A stretch of DNA of 64,000 nucleotides. It comes from Agrobacterium larrymoorei. Its GTDB lineage: Bacteria; Pseudomonadota; Alphaproteobacteria; Rhizobiales; Rhizobiaceae. Made by a program: the position numbers and the translations under genes. The notes beneath the pieces are model-generated. The model was not told the origin of the DNA. It ran no database searches and saw only the letters and a list, made by a program, of their open reading frames with translations. Every line of letters starts with the position of its first letter. Position 1 is the first letter of the stretch. Positions 8,795 to 17,420 of the stretch are shown here, one piece after another. Where the stretch lies: positions 1,748,001 to 1,812,000 of the forward strand of contig NZ_CP039691.1 of NCBI RefSeq assembly GCF_005145045.1, in the 5' to 3' direction.

Positions 8795-9472
8795 CTAATG
8801 TGAAATAGAGGGAGGCGGAAACCGCAGGAGGCCGCTTTTGTAGTTTTCGATCACAAAGCTGATCGGCGTGCCATCCGGCTTGCTGAGCAGGGCCTGATTG
8901 CTGATCAACGTATCCGGAATTTCGAGCGTTTCGCCAGCTTTAACCGGTATCGCGCCGCCCACCGCCCAGTTTTCTGGCAAAGGTTGCCACAGCATCTGCG
9001 ACGATATCGTATGACGCTGGAAATGAAGCGGCAGCACGACCTTTCCGAATGGCGCATCCGTGGTGTTCAGCGTTTCGTTCATCTCCGCGGTTAGCTGGCG
9101 CGGCACATACCAGTTGTCCGCTTCCGACAGCACGAGGTTTCCGCATTTGAGGAGGACGTGGCGATAGCCCAGTTTCTCATCTGCAGAGGCATTCAACTGT
9201 TTGCGAACATTCTCCGGCGCCTGCTTTTCATCCTTGAGGCGCGTGGCGGAAATCTTGGCCGGATCGGCGAGCCGGTGATCATCGCACCAGCGCTCCAGCG
9301 TCAGCGTCGCACTATCATGGCTGAGCAGTTGGACGTTCAAATCCTGAATAACTGCCAGCGCAGCAAGCCGACCGACGGGGGTATCCGGCCATTTGATTTC
9401 GGCAGCATAGGCCGTGCCGGACAGTGAAAACAAAATGCTGCAGGCGACATACTTCAAAGCGGACGGGGACAT
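8795..9472 (-). CDS. Exported protein resembling the chorismate lyase (UbiC) fold
   Basis: A protein of about 225 residues starting at the ATG at 9472 (GGAGCGAGAAG upstream). That start gives a clean signal peptide ending GTAYA before AEIKW; in-frame starts lie further upstream (ATG 9499, TTG 9505). The central stretch (YRHVLLKCG, EADNWYVP, then TTDAPFGK) resembles the chorismate-pyruvate lyase-like fold: a strand with Arg, a proline after an aromatic, and a PFG turn. UbiC itself is cytoplasmic and makes 4-hydroxybenzoate, so an exported relative probably does something else. It follows ccoN upstream in the same orientation but is separated by the FixK box. The family placement is tentative. 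Confidence 0.6.
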   Translation of the reverse strand: MSPSALKYVACSILFSLSGTAYAAEIKWPDTPVGRLAALAVIQDLNVQLLSHDSATLTLERWCDDHRLADPAKISATRLKDEKQAPENVRKQLNASADEKLGYRHVLLKCGNLVLSEADNWYVPRQLTAEMNETLNTTDAPFGKVVLPLHFQRHTISSQMLWQPLPENWAVGGAIPVKAGETLEIPDTLISNQALLSKPDGTPISFVIENYKSGLLRFPPPSISH

Positions 9473-9598
9473 GCGCTTCTCGCTCCAGATGATGTTCATT
9501 TTCAATAAATTAGATCATGCTTGCGCAGCACCTGTTCGATGCAGGCGCTGCAAATCACAATTCATCTGTGGCGGATTTGTGGGAAACGCTGCCGCGTT

Positions 9599-10123
9599 TT
9601 ACCCCTTCATTTTTAGGGGTAAGCCAGCGGCAATGAAATAGACTTCGCTGGCAACAGAGGCAATCTTCTGGTGCAGCCTGCCAGCGTGATCGCGAAACTC
9701 CCGCGCCATACGGTTCTCCGGCACGATGCCGAGCCCGACCTCATTGGACACAAAAACGATCCGCGCCTTCGCGGTCGCGGCGTGCCGAATAAGCGGCTCG
9801 AACGCGGCCTCTACGTCCCTGCCCTCGTCCATCATCAGGTTCGTTACCCAAAGTGTCAGGCAATCCACGAGAATGGTGTTTGAGGCAACGTCCAGCCGAC
9901 TAAGCGTCTCCGCCAGCTCAAGCGGCTCCTCATGTGTGATCCAAATATCCCCACGCTGGATGCGATGCTGCGCAATGCGCGCTTTCATCTCGTCATCCCA
10001 GGCACGGCCCGTTGCGATGTAATGCGGCACGCCGTTGGATTCGAGGACCAGCTTTTCTGCGAAAGCGGATTTGCCCGAGCGCGCACCGCCGAGTACCAAT
10101 ACGGAACGGAACAGTGCGGTCAT
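9599..10123 (-). CDS. cobU: Bifunctional adenosylcobinamide kinase / adenosylcobinamide-phosphate guanylyltransferase
   Basis: A 174-residue CobU/CobP enzyme. It phosphorylates adenosylcobinamide and then transfers GMP, giving adenosylcobinamide-GDP in late cobalamin synthesis. The P-loop GGARSGKS is at residues 12-19. The phosphohistidine region ([10 protein letters not shown], near residue 50), [10 protein letters not shown] and [14 protein letters not shown] are all recognisable. Length is typical. No cobalamin riboswitch is visible upstream, unlike bluB in this window, and no other cob genes lie beside it. Confidence 0.96.
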   Translation of the reverse strand: MTALFRSVLVLGGARSGKSAFAEKLVLESNGVPHYIATGRAWDDEMKARIAQHRIQRGDIWITHEEPLELAETLSRLDVASNTILVDCLTLWVTNLMMDEGRDVEAAFEPLIRHAATAKARIVFVSNEVGLGIVPENRMAREFRDHAGRLHQKIASVASEVYFIAAGLPLKMKG

Positions 10124-10648
10124 TCAAAGCCTGCGGATAAGGAAAATTGAAGCGATCCGGTCGCCAATGCAGCGGTTGCCACAAGCTGTGGGGTGCAAAG
10201 CATGAAAAGAGAACGATTCGTAGATATGGAGGCGTTCTCCCGGTCGATCATGCTTCACCTGCACAGTATCGTTCTGAGGCTGAGATGCCCGTCCGCCCAA
10301 TGCGGACATGTCGGCAAAAAGCTTCGAAGACGAAAGCGCCGGATCGTTGTTTAAAGGTAGGAGGAGAAGCTGGTTTTGTCAATTTCGCCCAAACAAAAAC
10401 CGCGTCGCAGCGGCTGCAAACGCGGTCTTGGACCCCTTGAAACACAAGGGGTGATAAATGGGAACCGGTACGCAAAACCAAATCCGGCGCCACGCAGAAA
10501 TTCCTAGCGGTATAATCTTACCGGATGGTTAGCGCGCATAATAAAAACAACGGCTTTGACGATTTTCATACGGCGATTGCGTTAGATCGAAATCGAAGAA
10601 ATAAAGAGACAGAGATTCGCAAGAGAACGGGCGACGGGCGAGCACGAC
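10124..10648. other. Intergenic region containing a probable small RNA
   Basis: A 525-bp space between cobU and the DUF599 gene. Its middle holds the minus-strand hairpins and terminator listed as a candidate sRNA. No protein-coding frame with a convincing start was found, and no cobalamin riboswitch elements were seen in front of cobU. Confidence 0.6.
10391..10500 (-). ncRNA. Candidate small RNA with strong intrinsic terminator
   Basis: Read on the minus strand, a perfect 8-bp hairpin (ACCCCTTG, loop TGTTT, CAAGGGGT; plus-strand 10432-10452) is followed 5 nt later by a second one. The second pairs ACCGCGT with ACGCGGT (10420-10426 and 10399-10405), contains an inner GCAG/CTGC stem, and runs directly into TTTTTGTTT. 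That is a textbook intrinsic terminator with no coding gene ending there, so a short transcript of roughly 100 nt is likely. The 5' end is not defined: no consensus promoter was found, and the AT-rich block near 10505-10520 is only a guess. It may belong to one of the alphaproteobacterial sRNA families, but I cannot assign which. A long leader of cobU is the alternative. Confidence 0.6.
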
Positions 10649-11335
10649 ATGACTACCATCGATTACATCGCGCTTTTGGTATTTGTGGCCCTCTGGTATC
10701 TCTACAGTTATGTCACGACATCCCGCTCTCCATTTCCCCGCACGAGCCTCAATCAGGCCATGGGCGAACGGCGCAGGAAGTGGATTTACAATTCGCTGAC
10801 CCGTGATTTGAAGATGATCGATACGCAGATCATGGCGGGCCTTCAAAACGGCACGGCGTTTTTCGCTTCCACCTCCATCTTCGCGATTGGTGGCTGCTTT
10901 GCGCTGCTGGGCGCAACGGACCGGGTGGAATCGGTGTTCCGCGACATGCCATTTGTGTATTACGGCGGGCGCACCGCCTTCGAAATGAAGGTCATCGGCC
11001 TTACCTGCCTATTCGGCTATGCCTTCTTTAAATTCGGCTGGTCCTACCGCCTGTTCAACTATTGCACCATTCTCTTCGGCGCTATGCCGATGATGCATGA
11101 GACGAATTCGGATCGGAAAGCGGCGGAACGCGCGGCAGAGAACGTCATCCGCATGAACATCATCGCCGCGAAGAACTTCAACGACGGCCTACGGACATTC
11201 TTTTTGTCCATCGGATATCTCGGCTGGTTCATAAACGCCTATGTGTTCATGTTTACCACGGTCGTCATCATCATCGCTCTCTTGAGGCGGCAGTTCTTTT
11301 CCGAAGCCCGCCTCGCCATCATGGATGACCTGTAA
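10649..11335 (+). CDS. DUF599 family membrane protein
   Basis: A 228-residue integral membrane protein with about four hydrophobic segments (residues 5-22, 68-90, 112-135 and 190-213). The sequence matches DUF599, a family without assigned function. The conserved core around NQAMGERRRKWI and the later AAKNFNDGLRTFFLS is recognisable. It is followed 77 bp downstream by the DUF1624 gene in the same orientation; whether they share a transcript is unclear. Confidence 0.85.
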   Translation: MTTIDYIALLVFVALWYLYSYVTTSRSPFPRTSLNQAMGERRRKWIYNSLTRDLKMIDTQIMAGLQNGTAFFASTSIFAIGGCFALLGATDRVESVFRDMPFVYYGGRTAFEMKVIGLTCLFGYAFFKFGWSYRLFNYCTILFGAMPMMHETNSDRKAAERAAENVIRMNIIAAKNFNDGLRTFFLSIGYLGWFINAYVFMFTTVVIIIALLRRQFFSEARLAIMDDL

Positions 11336-11412
11336 AACAACTGCCATGAAATAGCCCCACTTTATAGGCGAAGCGCTGGCATGCTCCATAACCGTTGCGA
11401 AGGAACGGCTGA

Positions 11413-12381
11413 ATGAATGACGCAACGGTAACATCTACTGCACCCAAGTCTGGTGGTCGCATCGGCTTTCTCGATACCTGGCGCGGTATCGCGCTGCTGG
11501 CGATGGCAAGCTACCACTTCACCTGGGATCTGGAGATGTTCGGATACATCGATCCCGGCACCGCCGTACAAGGCTGGTGGCGCATCTATGCCCGGGCAAT
11601 CGCCAGCACCTTCCTGTTTCTGGCGGGTTTCAGCCTTTTCCTCGCGCATCGCCGGGGTATCGACTGGCCATCCTTCGGCAAGCGCTTCGCCATGGTGGCG
11701 GGTGCCGCACTGCTGATTTCCGTTGCAACATATTTTGCCGTGCCGGATGGCTGGATATTCTTCGGCATCCTGCACAATATCGCAGCGGCAAGCCTGCTCG
11801 GTCTTCTCTTCTTGCGACTGCCACCGCTGGTGACGCTCATCTTTGCAGCAGGTGCTCTGGCTGCACCGCATTATCTCGCATCCGATTCGTTCAACACGAT
11901 CTGGCTGTCATGGATCGGCTTTTCGACAGTCCCTCCCCGTTCGAACGACTACGTGCCGCTGCTGCCGTTTCTTGCACCGTTTCTTCTGGGGATCGCCGTT
12001 TCGAAATTCGTAGTACCGCGCGGCTGGCTTGACCGGTTCAGAAAGCCAAGCGGCCAGCGCAATGTCCTCGCCTTCTTTGGCCGCCACAGCCTGTCCTTTT
12101 ACCTGATCCACCAACCGGTGCTGATCGGCCTCGTCTATCTTGCTTCAATTACCTTTCCTCCACCGCCTGTCGATCAGGTCGAGGCTTATAAGAAAAGCTG
12201 CGAGGCAAGCTGCATGCAGCAGCAGAACGGACTGGAACTATGCCAGAGTTTCTGCGGGTGCACGCTGGAGAAGCTGCAGGCGGAAAACGTCTTCGATCCG
12301 ATGATGTCCAACGCATCAACGCCGGATCAACAGACGAAGATTGCCGAAATCGCCCAGCAGTGCTCGGCTGAAATTCAGTGA
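11413..12381 (+). CDS. DUF1624 / heparan-alpha-glucosaminide N-acetyltransferase-like membrane protein with Cys-rich tail
   Basis: A 322-residue polytopic protein of the DUF1624 acyltransferase-like family. The N-terminal signature FLDTWRGIALLAMASYHFTWD contains the conserved Asp-x-x-Arg-Gly and a membrane His. About seven or eight hydrophobic helices follow, up to residue 255. After the last helix (LIHQPVLIGLVYLA) comes a roughly 70-residue soluble tail rich in cysteine (CEASC, then CQSFCGC). That tail is not needed for the family fold and may form disulfides or bind metal if it faces the periplasm. AAGGAACGG precedes the ATG. The substrate is unknown. Confidence 0.85.
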   Translation: MNDATVTSTAPKSGGRIGFLDTWRGIALLAMASYHFTWDLEMFGYIDPGTAVQGWWRIYARAIASTFLFLAGFSLFLAHRRGIDWPSFGKRFAMVAGAALLISVATYFAVPDGWIFFGILHNIAAASLLGLLFLRLPPLVTLIFAAGALAAPHYLASDSFNTIWLSWIGFSTVPPRSNDYVPLLPFLAPFLLGIAVSKFVVPRGWLDRFRKPSGQRNVLAFFGRHSLSFYLIHQPVLIGLVYLASITFPPPPVDQVEAYKKSCEASCMQQQNGLELCQSFCGCTLEKLQAENVFDPMMSNASTPDQQTKIAEIAQQCSAEIQ

Positions 12382-12402
12382 GCTGCTCTGGAGCTTACTG
12401 GC

Positions 12403-13368
12403 TTAGATCACGAAGTTGGGTACCGTGATTTCGCTCGGTGAGCACCAGTTCCAACCGCCCTTGCCGTTGCGCTTAATATCATAAAGCGCTTCATCCGCCT
12501 TTTGCAGCAGCATGCTCAGCTCTCTGCCATCGCGTGGGTAGAGGCTCGCGCCAACGGAAACGCCGAGGTTCACCAGTGTTCCGTTGACGGTGAACGGCGC
12601 TTGAAACGCCGCCTCCAGCCTATGACAGATTTTTTCCGCAACATTCTGATCCGAGATGTTGGTCAGCAGAATGACGAATTCATCGCCGCCCATGCGCACC
12701 ACGAGATCGCTTTCACGCACGGACTGGCTGAGGCGTTTCGCCACCATCCGCAAAACCTCATCGCCCGCCTTATGGCCGAGATTATCATTGACCGGCTTGA
12801 AGTGATCGAGATCGACCATCAGCACGGCGGCAAGATTTCTGTTGCCATCGTCACTCAAGACCATGTCATCATGCCAGCGCTCATGCAGTGCACGACGATT
12901 GCCGATCTGTGTCAGCGGATCGAGAAGCAGGCTTGCCCGAAGCTCCCGCTCCGCAAGCATTCGTTCGGTAATGTCTTCGAAGGTGGCAACGCCAATCCCG
13001 TAATCACGAAGAAGAATGCCGCGATGGGAGACGATGACGGTTCTGCCGTCAGCACAGCGTATGTCTATCTCAAGCGTGTCGACTTCCTCGATGCCCTCGC
13101 CGCCCGCAGTCCAGGAATGCAGCCAAGCCTCCTTTGCCCGCTCCTTGTTTCCGGGACCGACATAGACCCGGTCTATCCAGTCCGAGACCTTGGCGAAATC
13201 GGCTTCGCAATAACCGAAGGTCTTCTTGAACGTCTGGTTCATAAACAGGATATCGCCACTTCCAAGCGTCGCCCATGAAACCGGCACGGGCAGCACGTCC
13301 AGAATGGAATGCAGTTCATCCGGCGATTTCAATCCGCCGCTTTTTGCCATGGCCAGAAAATTTTTCAT
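12403..13368 (-). CDS. PAS-GGDEF diguanylate cyclase
   Basis: A 321-residue cytoplasmic protein expected to make cyclic di-GMP from two GTP. A PAS sensor domain (about residues 15-135) precedes a GGDEF domain (about 145-310). The active-site motif GGDEF is intact at 227-231. A product-inhibition I-site RESD lies at 218-221, exactly five residues before it. No transmembrane segment is seen. It begins 34 bp after the stop of the GAF-EAL gene on the same strand, so both are probably on one transcript. Confidence 0.92.
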   Translation of the reverse strand: MKNFLAMAKSGGLKSPDELHSILDVLPVPVSWATLGSGDILFMNQTFKKTFGYCEADFAKVSDWIDRVYVGPGNKERAKEAWLHSWTAGGEGIEEVDTLEIDIRCADGRTVIVSHRGILLRDYGIGVATFEDITERMLAERELRASLLLDPLTQIGNRRALHERWHDDMVLSDDGNRNLAAVLMVDLDHFKPVNDNLGHKAGDEVLRMVAKRLSQSVRESDLVVRMGGDEFVILLTNISDQNVAEKICHRLEAAFQAPFTVNGTLVNLGVSVGASLYPRDGRELSMLLQKADEALYDIKRNGKGGWNWCSPSEITVPNFVI

Positions 13369-13402
13369 CGCATTGCTCTTTGGTTCGTGAACGTTTCGAG
13401 GC

Positions 13403-15181
13403 TCAGGCGCAAGCCGGTTCGCGGTAGCGGAATTCCGTCAGGCTTCTTTCCGAGAGCCAGCCCAGCAAGGCATCGCTGCCCAAAGGTCGGCTGATCCAGT
13501 AGCCCTGAATTTCATCGCAGCCCATGGCGCTCAGCAACTCGGCTGCCTCCTGCGTTTCCACGCCTTCCGCAACAACTTCATAACCAAGGCTGTGAGACAG
13601 TGTGATCATGGATTGAACCAGCACGCGCTCACGGTTCCCTTCCTTCATGTCGTTGATAAAGGAACGGTCGATCTTGACGACATTTGCGGGCAGCTTCTGA
13701 AGGTAGGCAAGGCTGCTATAGCCGGTGCCGAAATCGTCTATCGACAGGCGGATGCCTGATGCCGTCATCTCGTTGAGAAGACTTAAGCCCGCGCCCGCCT
13801 CCATCATCACAGCCGTTTCCGTCAACTCGAATTCGATCTGCTGGCCTTCAACTCCAAACTGCGCCATAGCGCAGTTGAGGCGCTCGAGAAAATCGGTTTC
13901 CTGAAGATTGATGGCGGAGAGATTGATGGAGATCTTCAGCCGCATACCAAGTGAATTCCAGTAGGAAAGCTGGCGCAGAGCTGCCGTCACGACCCAATCC
14001 GTCAATTGCCGCGCATAGGCCGAGACTTCGATAACGGGAATGAATTCCGCTGGCGAGATGTTGCCAAGTGTCGGGTGCTGCCAACGCAGCAGCACTTCCG
14101 CGCTTTTATAGACACCGTTTGCAGCATCGACACGCGGTTGGAAGACGACGGACAACTGCCCATCCCCCTCGAGAGCCTTCGGAAAATCGCGTTGAATGAT
14201 GAAGTTTCGCTGATGCCGGATGTCCATATCGGGGCAGAAGAACGCAATCTTCGAGGTGTTTTCGCGGGCATCCTGAACTGCACTTTGAAGCGAGCGCAAT
14301 ATCTCTTCCGGCGCATAGTCTCCCGGCGTAAAGACCATGGAGCCAATGGACGGCGTCATCGTAATCTGGAATTCCAGCTCGTTCTGCACCGTAGTCATGA
14401 TGTGCTGGAGGAAGTCCTTATAGTCATCGGCCGAAAAGTCCGGCGGAGAAAGAAAAGCGAATTGCGTTGGCCCGACGTGATAGGCGGCGAGGCTTCCGTT
14501 CAGACACTCGCTGAGAATGTGGGTCACCTTGCCGATCAAGTCATCGAGATGCGACATGCCGACGACCCGGATCATGCGGTCGAACTGCGATGTCTGCGCG
14601 AGATCGAGCAGGCTGATGACCTGCTCGCGCCTGTGCGTCTGATTGGCGAGATCGGATAGATCGTTGACCAGTTGATAGCGGTTCGGCAGGCCAGTGGATG
14701 GCTCGATGCGACCGAAGGCATGTTGCAACTCGATCTGATCCATGACCATCGCCGCGAGATCGCTGAGCGTCGAAAGCTGCTCCTCGGTCACCTCGAAGGG
14801 TTCGACGCCGAGCACGCAGAGCGCTCCGATGCCATGCCCACTCGGTGTGATCAGCGGAACGCCGCAATAAAAACGGATACCCGCATCTCCAAGCGTGCTC
14901 TTGGCGTAAAACTCGTCAGTCTGAAAATCACGAATAACGACCGGCGCTCTCGTCTCCGCGACCTGCGCGCAAGGTGCTTTCACACGCGGAATTTCGTTGT
15001 GCTCGACGCCGACCTTGGACTTGAACCATTGCCGGTCCGTATCGGTCAGCGATATCGCGGCGATTGGCAGGCCGAAGTAATTGGCGACCAGTCGGGTGAT
15101 ACGATCGAAGTTTTCACTCGGGAGCGTATCGAGAAGACGAAGGTTTTTAAGTGCGGAAATACGTGCGGCTTCATTATGCAT
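13403..15181 (-). CDS. GAF - degenerate GGDEF - EAL phosphodiesterase
   Basis: A 592-residue cytoplasmic c-di-GMP protein. The ATG at 15181 with GGAAGA upstream is preferred over a longer in-frame reading. A GAF domain (about 15-150) is followed by a GGDEF-like domain (about 160-315) whose active-site loop reads VGPTQF, so it cannot cyclise GTP. The C-terminal EAL domain (about 330-585) keeps the catalytic set: EVL in place of EAL (362-364), INLSAINL, ELTETAVM, the DDFGTGYSSL loop, VKIDRSFI and EGVET. It should hydrolyse c-di-GMP, with the dead GGDEF and GAF as regulatory parts. It lies immediately upstream of a diguanylate cyclase. Confidence 0.92.
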   Translation of the reverse strand: MHNEAARISALKNLRLLDTLPSENFDRITRLVANYFGLPIAAISLTDTDRQWFKSKVGVEHNEIPRVKAPCAQVAETRAPVVIRDFQTDEFYAKSTLGDAGIRFYCGVPLITPSGHGIGALCVLGVEPFEVTEEQLSTLSDLAAMVMDQIELQHAFGRIEPSTGLPNRYQLVNDLSDLANQTHRREQVISLLDLAQTSQFDRMIRVVGMSHLDDLIGKVTHILSECLNGSLAAYHVGPTQFAFLSPPDFSADDYKDFLQHIMTTVQNELEFQITMTPSIGSMVFTPGDYAPEEILRSLQSAVQDARENTSKIAFFCPDMDIRHQRNFIIQRDFPKALEGDGQLSVVFQPRVDAANGVYKSAEVLLRWQHPTLGNISPAEFIPVIEVSAYARQLTDWVVTAALRQLSYWNSLGMRLKISINLSAINLQETDFLERLNCAMAQFGVEGQQIEFELTETAVMMEAGAGLSLLNEMTASGIRLSIDDFGTGYSSLAYLQKLPANVVKIDRSFINDMKEGNRERVLVQSMITLSHSLGYEVVAEGVETQEAAELLSAMGCDEIQGYWISRPLGSDALLGWLSERSLTEFRYREPACA

Positions 15182-15533
15182 AGTATTCTTCCAGACGTGC
15201 CTGCATAGTCGACATGGCAGCACGCGCAAATAAGGGAAAAAACATCTGTAGTAGCCGTGCCGTCTTCGCCCTGGAGTCGTGAGTTCCTCACGATGGCGAC
15301 ATTCAGGCTTCATGCCTGCAGCTCAAGAAATACTTTGCAATATTCTTATGCGGCAAAATAATTTTAAGAGTAAATGGTTCCACGGCTTATCGTAACGTGG
15401 TTATCCGCACGTTAAACTTTTCAGGCGCTGTCATTGAGAGCGGAATAGAAGGGTGAACACCGGCACGTCGGCAGCACAAGTCGGCTGCCAACAGTCAGGA
15501 TGAACCTTACATCAATTGGGACTGAGCGAAGGA
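15182..15533. other. AT-rich intergenic region upstream of the EAL gene
   Basis: About 350 bp between the EAL gene start and the merR-type gene end, both on the minus strand. It is more AT-rich than its surroundings (15350-15420) and presumably holds the promoter of the EAL/GGDEF pair. No confident promoter, terminator or small gene could be picked out. Confidence 0.4.
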
Positions 15534-15920
15534 TCAGGTGCCAACGCCGATTTCGGCAAGGCGCGTCAGGCAGGCCTCTTCGACATTGTCCAGTTCAGCC
15601 AGAGTTTCTTCGATGTCCTTGCGCTTCTGGCGCAGGTCGGCACGCTTTTCATCGACCTTCTTCATCAGAAGCTCAAGCTGGCCGGATTCACCCGGCGGCT
15701 CTTTATAAACCTGAATGATTTCACGGATTTCCGCTATGGTGAAGCCTATGCGGCGGCCGCGCAGAATTTCCTGAATAAGCCTGCGATCGGCAGCGCGGAA
15801 CAGCCTTGTGCGACCCCGACGCTCAGGATGAATAAGACCTTCATCCTCGTAAAAACGAAGAGTACGGGTGGATACCCCAAATTCACGCGTCAGTTCCGTT
15901 ATGCTATAGTACTTGTTCAA
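15534..15920 (-). CDS. MerR family transcriptional regulator (LiuR-like)
   Basis: A 128-residue MerR-type regulator. The N-terminal winged helix (SITELTREFGVSTRTLRFYEDEGLI) is followed by the wing (RRGRTRLFR) and a C-terminal dimerisation coiled coil (about 78-118). It lacks an extended metal-binding loop; only one cysteine is present, so metal sensing is unlikely. It resembles MerR proteins that control branched-chain amino acid or acyl-CoA degradation, but no such genes are adjacent. The start appears to be TTG at 15920, since the nearby ATG at 15925 is out of frame. A promoter with an overlapping 22-bp dyad lies just upstream, suggesting autoregulation. Confidence 0.9.
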   Translation of the reverse strand: MNKYYSITELTREFGVSTRTLRFYEDEGLIHPERRGRTRLFRAADRRLIQEILRGRRIGFTIAEIREIIQVYKEPPGESGQLELLMKKVDEKRADLRQKRKDIEETLAELDNVEEACLTRLAEIGVGT

Positions 15921-15949
15921 GGCATTGTCCGATTCTTGGGCTTCCGGAC

Positions 15950-15978
15950 ATTATGTTTGACCTTCACGTAAAAGTCAA
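15950..15978 (-). promoter_or_regulatory. Promoter with embedded MerR-type operator upstream of the merR-like gene
   Basis: On the minus strand, TTGACT (15978-15973) and CATAAT (15955-15950) are separated by exactly 17 bp. A 22-bp imperfect dyad, TTGAC..GTCAA (15957-15978), spans the -35 box and the spacer, where MerR-type regulators bind. The predicted transcript starts near 15943, about 23 nt before the start codon. Confidence 0.6.
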
Positions 15979-15992
15979 TTTTTTGCATCAGC

Positions 15993-17420
15993 TCAGCCTG
16001 ATATGCCGAACCACCATGTCGCGAGCCCGAGAAACGAGAAGAAGCCGACGATATCGGTGACCGCCGTAACGAAGACAGCAGAAGATACGGCAGGGTCGGC
16101 TCCGAACCGGTCCAGAAACAGCGGAATGAGAATACCGGCCAAGGCAGCAGCCAGCATGTTGATCAACATCGCAGTGGCAATGATGCCGCCTATATTCGCG
16201 TCGTGAAACCACAGACCCGCAATGATACCGATGGCGCAGCCGAAGAGCGCGCCGTTCAGCAACCCCACCCCCGCCTCGCGACGGATGATGCGGGCGGCGT
16301 TGTGAATATCAAGGTTCTTGGTGGCAAGTGCGCGCACGGAAACCGTCATCGTCTGAGACCCGGCATTGCCGCCCATGCCCGCAACGATTGGCATGAGAAT
16401 GGCGAGCGCCACGACCTGCTGAATGGTTGCATCGAACAATTCGATAACGGAAGCAGCAAGGAACGCGGTCATCAGGTTGATACCGAGCCAAGGCACGCGC
16501 GAGCGTGACGTGATCGCGATGGAGTCCGACAGTTCTTCGTCACCCACACCGCCAAGGCGCAGCAGGTCTTCCTCGGCCTCTTCCTGAATAACGTCGACCA
16601 CGTCATCGATGGTCAGCACGCCGACGAGGCGTCCGTTATTGTCCACCACGGCGGCGGAGAGAAGGTCGTACTGTTCGAAGAGCTGCGCCGCTTCTTCCTG
16701 ATCCATCTCCGCTGGAATGGGATGGTTCGTCTCGTGCATGATGGTTTCGATCTTCACCTGCCGCTTGGAGCGCAGCAAGCGGTCGAGATCCAGCGCTCCG
16801 ACGAGCTTGAAGGTCGGATCGATGACGAAGATTTGCGAAAAGGATTCCGGCAGCTCTTCCTCTTCGCGCATGTAGTCGATGGTCTGCCCAACCGTCCAGA
16901 ATGGCGGCACGGCCACGAATTCCGTCTGCATACGGCGACCGGCGGAGCTTTCCGGATAATCCAGAGCCCGCATCAGCCTCACACGTTCGGTGAACGGCAT
17001 TTGCGAGAGAATATCTTCGCGATCTTCCTGGTCGAGGTCTTCCAGAATGTAGACGGCGTCGTCCGAATCGAGCTCGCTGATACCGGCGGCAATCTGCTCG
17101 TTGGGCATCTGCTCGACGATATCCAGGCGGATTGCTTCATCCACCTCGGTCAGCGCCGTCATGTCGAAATCGGTGCCAAGCAATCTCACAAGCGCGTGGC
17201 GCTGCTCCGGCTGGATCGATTCGAGCAGGTCGCCAAGTTCCGAGTCATGCAGCCGCGCAACGTTCTCGCGCAGGAAAAGCACGTCGCGGTCCGCAATTGC
17301 CGCACCCACCATGGCCAGAAAATCGGATCGAATGGACCCGTCTTCGGCATAGATGTCGGCCATAACTTCCGGTCTCTTGGCGTCTTCCGGCACGGGATGA
17401 TCGTTGTCGGCTTGTGTCAA
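15993..17420 (-). CDS. mgtE: Magnesium transporter MgtE
   Basis: A 475-residue MgtE channel. An acidic N-terminal helical domain (about 30-145) is followed by a pair of CBS domains (about 150-275) that sense cytoplasmic Mg. Five membrane helices (about 300-472) follow, including the signature PIVAGMGGNAGSQT and the late FVTAVTDIVGFFSFLG helix with the conserved Asp. The frame begins with TTG at 17420, six bases after AAGGGG; an ATG at 17363 is an alternative start. No magnesium-responsive leader was recognised. Confidence 0.95.
   Translation of the reverse strand: MTQADNDHPVPEDAKRPEVMADIYAEDGSIRSDFLAMVGAAIADRDVLFLRENVARLHDSELGDLLESIQPEQRHALVRLLGTDFDMTALTEVDEAIRLDIVEQMPNEQIAAGISELDSDDAVYILEDLDQEDREDILSQMPFTERVRLMRALDYPESSAGRRMQTEFVAVPPFWTVGQTIDYMREEEELPESFSQIFVIDPTFKLVGALDLDRLLRSKRQVKIETIMHETNHPIPAEMDQEEAAQLFEQYDLLSAAVVDNNGRLVGVLTIDDVVDVIQEEAEEDLLRLGGVGDEELSDSIAITSRSRVPWLGINLMTAFLAASVIELFDATIQQVVALAILMPIVAGMGGNAGSQTMTVSVRALATKNLDIHNAARIIRREAGVGLLNGALFGCAIGIIAGLWFHDANIGGIIATAMLINMLAAALAGILIPLFLDRFGADPAVSSAVFVTAVTDIVGFFSFLGLATWWFGISG

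Noticed and set aside
10124..10390. A cobalamin riboswitch in front of cobU
   Set aside because: None of the conserved blocks (GCCACTG, B12 box) seen upstream of bluB could be found here.
12376..12400. Hairpin between the convergent DUF1624 and GGDEF genes as a terminator
   Set aside because: The 9-bp stem has one mismatch and no uridine run on either side.
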